Positions 62,698-64,000 of a DNA stretch of 64,000 bases are shown one piece after another (positions within the stretch are counted from its first letter, which is position 1; each line of letters opens with the position of its first letter). The stretch spans positions 7,193,001-7,257,000 of the forward strand of contig NC_134755.1 in the NCBI RefSeq assembly GCF_050436995.1, read 5' to 3'. The notes beneath the pieces are model-generated. The model was not told the origin of the DNA, ran no database searches, and saw nothing but the letters and a program-made list of their open reading frames with translations. The translations under genes were made by a program, and so were the position numbers. The DNA is from Anticarsia gemmatalis (Eukaryota > Arthropoda > Insecta > Lepidoptera > Erebidae).

Positions 62698-64000
62698 ATG
62701 GACAAGCCCCCGAATAGGCCCCGAGTGCCCGGCGGCTCCAGTACCTCCGGTGTTGACGGAAACTGGAACCGTGCTGGAGCCAGGGGTGCTAAGAATCACC
62801 GGGCGTTATTATCGACCCCCCGTCAACCAAACCAAGCGCGAACTATGGACTCCGATAAACTTAATATTTTGACGTATAACGTAAGAACTCTGCTCAAAGA
62901 TGAAAGACTCTTGGAACTAGAGAATGCTCTCAAAGACATAAAGTGGGATATTATAGGACTTGCTGAAGTGAGAAGAGAGGGCGAAAACACTATTGAGAGA
63001 GAAGACAACATATTTTATCATTTTGGTACCACTAGTGGGCAATATGGAGTTGGCTTTCTTGTCGCAAAAAAGTGGAAGGATAACATAATTGAATTTTGTA
63101 GTTACTCTGAAAGAATTGCTGTTTTAGAATTCCGAATTTCTCCAAAACACACTATTACAATGATCCAAGTTTATGCACCAACTTCTTCCCACACTGATGA
63201 TGAGGTGGAAGACTTTTACGACCTTCTGAACAGGGCATGCGATGAACATCGGGGCACTTATAACATTGTTCTTGGTGATTTTAACGCAAAATTAGGTACT
63301 AGGCAAGAACTAGACAACGAAAGCGTTTTAGGACCATACGGATTGGGAAACCGCAATTCACGTGGAACTCGCCTACTCCAGTTTGCGTTTGGTCAAAGCC
63401 TAAAGGTCTGTAATAGTTACTTTCCAAAAACAAATCAGAGGCGCTGGACCTGGATATCTCCAGACACAAACACCACCAATGAAATTGATTTTGTCCTCAC
63501 TAAAGATAACGCAATAATTAACGACATAGGCATTATTAATCAAATTAAATTTAGCTCCGATCATAGACCCGTAAGAGCAAAACTAAAATTTGATTTTAAA
63601 ATTCTCCGAAAAACACGTTTCAAAAAGCAGTTTCATAAAATAGATAACGCCATATTTGCTTCTTATTTTGATGAGTATAACTTAGAACTCCAAAACCAAT
63701 TTTCACTTTTAAACACGGACGTCGAAGATGTAGAGATACAATACAGTAACTTAGTAAATAGCATTACACAAGCATGTAGAAAACTTCCACAAAAACAGAA
63801 CAACCGTAGCAAACTATCACCACAAACAAAAATGTTAATTGATAAAAGAATAGCCCTAAAGTTTGGTTCTTTAGAGTATCGGTGCATGGATAAATTAGTA
63901 AAACGTAGCATTAGGAGTGACATTCGAAATTATAACACCAACCTTGTTCAATCAGCCCTTATAAGAAACCGGTCGTTACGAGTAGCAAGACAAGGAATCA
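62698..64000 (+). CDS. RTE-type LINE polyprotein, endonuclease part (runs off window)
   Basis: N-terminal part (434 codons) of a non-LTR retrotransposon ORF with an apurinic-like endonuclease (EEP) domain, which nicks target DNA for target-primed reverse transcription. Start: the ATG at 62698 is the first in a frame open since 62551; Met50 (62845) is an alternative. Catalytic pattern in order: TYNVRT (Asn61), GLAEVRR (Glu90), QVYAPT (157-162), GDFNAKLG (Asp194, Asn196), NEIDFVL (Asp264) and SDHRPV (Asp288-His289), so all core residues are present. Residues from about 300 begin the linker towards the reverse transcriptase, which is outside the window. The nearest remembered relatives are RTE-clade proteins often mislabelled craniofacial development protein 2. 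No frameshift or stop was seen, so the copy may be young. Confidence 0.9.
   Translation, partial: MDKPPNRPRVPGGSSTSGVDGNWNRAGARGAKNHRALLSTPRQPNQARTMDSDKLNILTYNVRTLLKDERLLELENALKDIKWDIIGLAEVRREGENTIEREDNIFYHFGTTSGQYGVGFLVAKKWKDNIIEFCSYSERIAVLEFRISPKHTITMIQVYAPTSSHTDDEVEDFYDLLNRACDEHRGTYNIVLGDFNAKLGTRQELDNESVLGPYGLGNRNSRGTRLLQFAFGQSLKVCNSYFPKTNQRRWTWISPDTNTTNEIDFVLTKDNAIINDIGIINQIKFSSDHRPVRAKLKFDFKILRKTRFKKQFHKIDNAIFASYFDEYNLELQNQFSLLNTDVEDVEIQYSNLVNSITQACRKLPQKQNNRSKLSPQTKMLIDKRIALKFGSLEYRCMDKLVKRSIRSDIRNYNTNLVQSALIRNRSLRVARQGI

Noticed and set aside
62693..62872. 59-codon ATG frame that could be a separate ORF1 of the LINE
   Set aside because: The endonuclease frame is open across the same bases from 62551 and has its own ATG at 62698, so this overlapping frame is more likely a shadow.
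1..64000. CRISPR array, bacterial operon or prophage
   Set aside because: There are no regularly spaced direct repeats, no dense co-directional long ORFs and no ribosome-binding-site pattern; spliced exons and LINE/SINE/Helitron content show a eukaryotic nuclear genome.

Overview
The window looks like an AT-rich insect nuclear genome, most probably a moth or butterfly (Lepidoptera). Three things point there. A short non-autonomous Helitron has the terminal sequences I associate with the very common lepidopteran family. There is a tRNA-derived SINE in two copies, an RTE-type LINE and a CR1/Jockey-type ORF1. The one host gene I can identify is split into short exons by large AT-rich introns. 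The species call is inference.

Host gene: five exons on the minus strand between 9195 and 19995 encode the C-terminal 208 residues of the autophagy protein ATG16, the beta-propeller half of the protein. The exons join in frame (121+180+85+147+94 = 627 nt, 208 codons plus stop), all visible splice sites are GT/AG, and the product aligns along its whole length with remembered fly and human ATG16 propellers. The N-terminal coiled-coil half and the first propeller blades must lie upstream, above 19995. I could not find those exons in the remaining 44 kb.

Everything else I can support is mobile or repetitive DNA. (a) A repeat of about 1.1-1.2 kb, containing a large foldback palindrome and ending in a GC hairpin, occurs twice in opposite orientation: in an ATG16 intron (15990-17119) and at 61126-62333. 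(b) An ORF1-only retroposon with an intact 382-codon ORF and a poly(A) tail lies at 33190-34469 (minus). (c) A 1.93 kb element bounded by 18-bp inverted repeats (41230-43159) carries 40 perfect ATAAA units and an inner foldback, and a 130-bp foldback MITE lies two bases beyond it. (d) A 118-bp MITE is at 29391-29508. (e) A 210-bp Helitron is at 45511-45720, next to a possible TA-flanked MITE. (f) Two copies of one SINE family lie near 24300-24400 and 40780-40870. (g) An RTE-type LINE with an intact endonuclease domain begins near 62698 and runs off the right edge.

The remaining sequence (1-8.4 kb, 20-33 kb, 34.5-40.7 kb, 46-61 kb) is AT-rich intronic or intergenic DNA with a few CpG-dense islands and no gene I can support. 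I saw no rRNA, tRNA gene, CRISPR array or bacterial-type operon. The most unusual signal is that the two palindrome arms of each foldback copy carry the same copy-specific differences.
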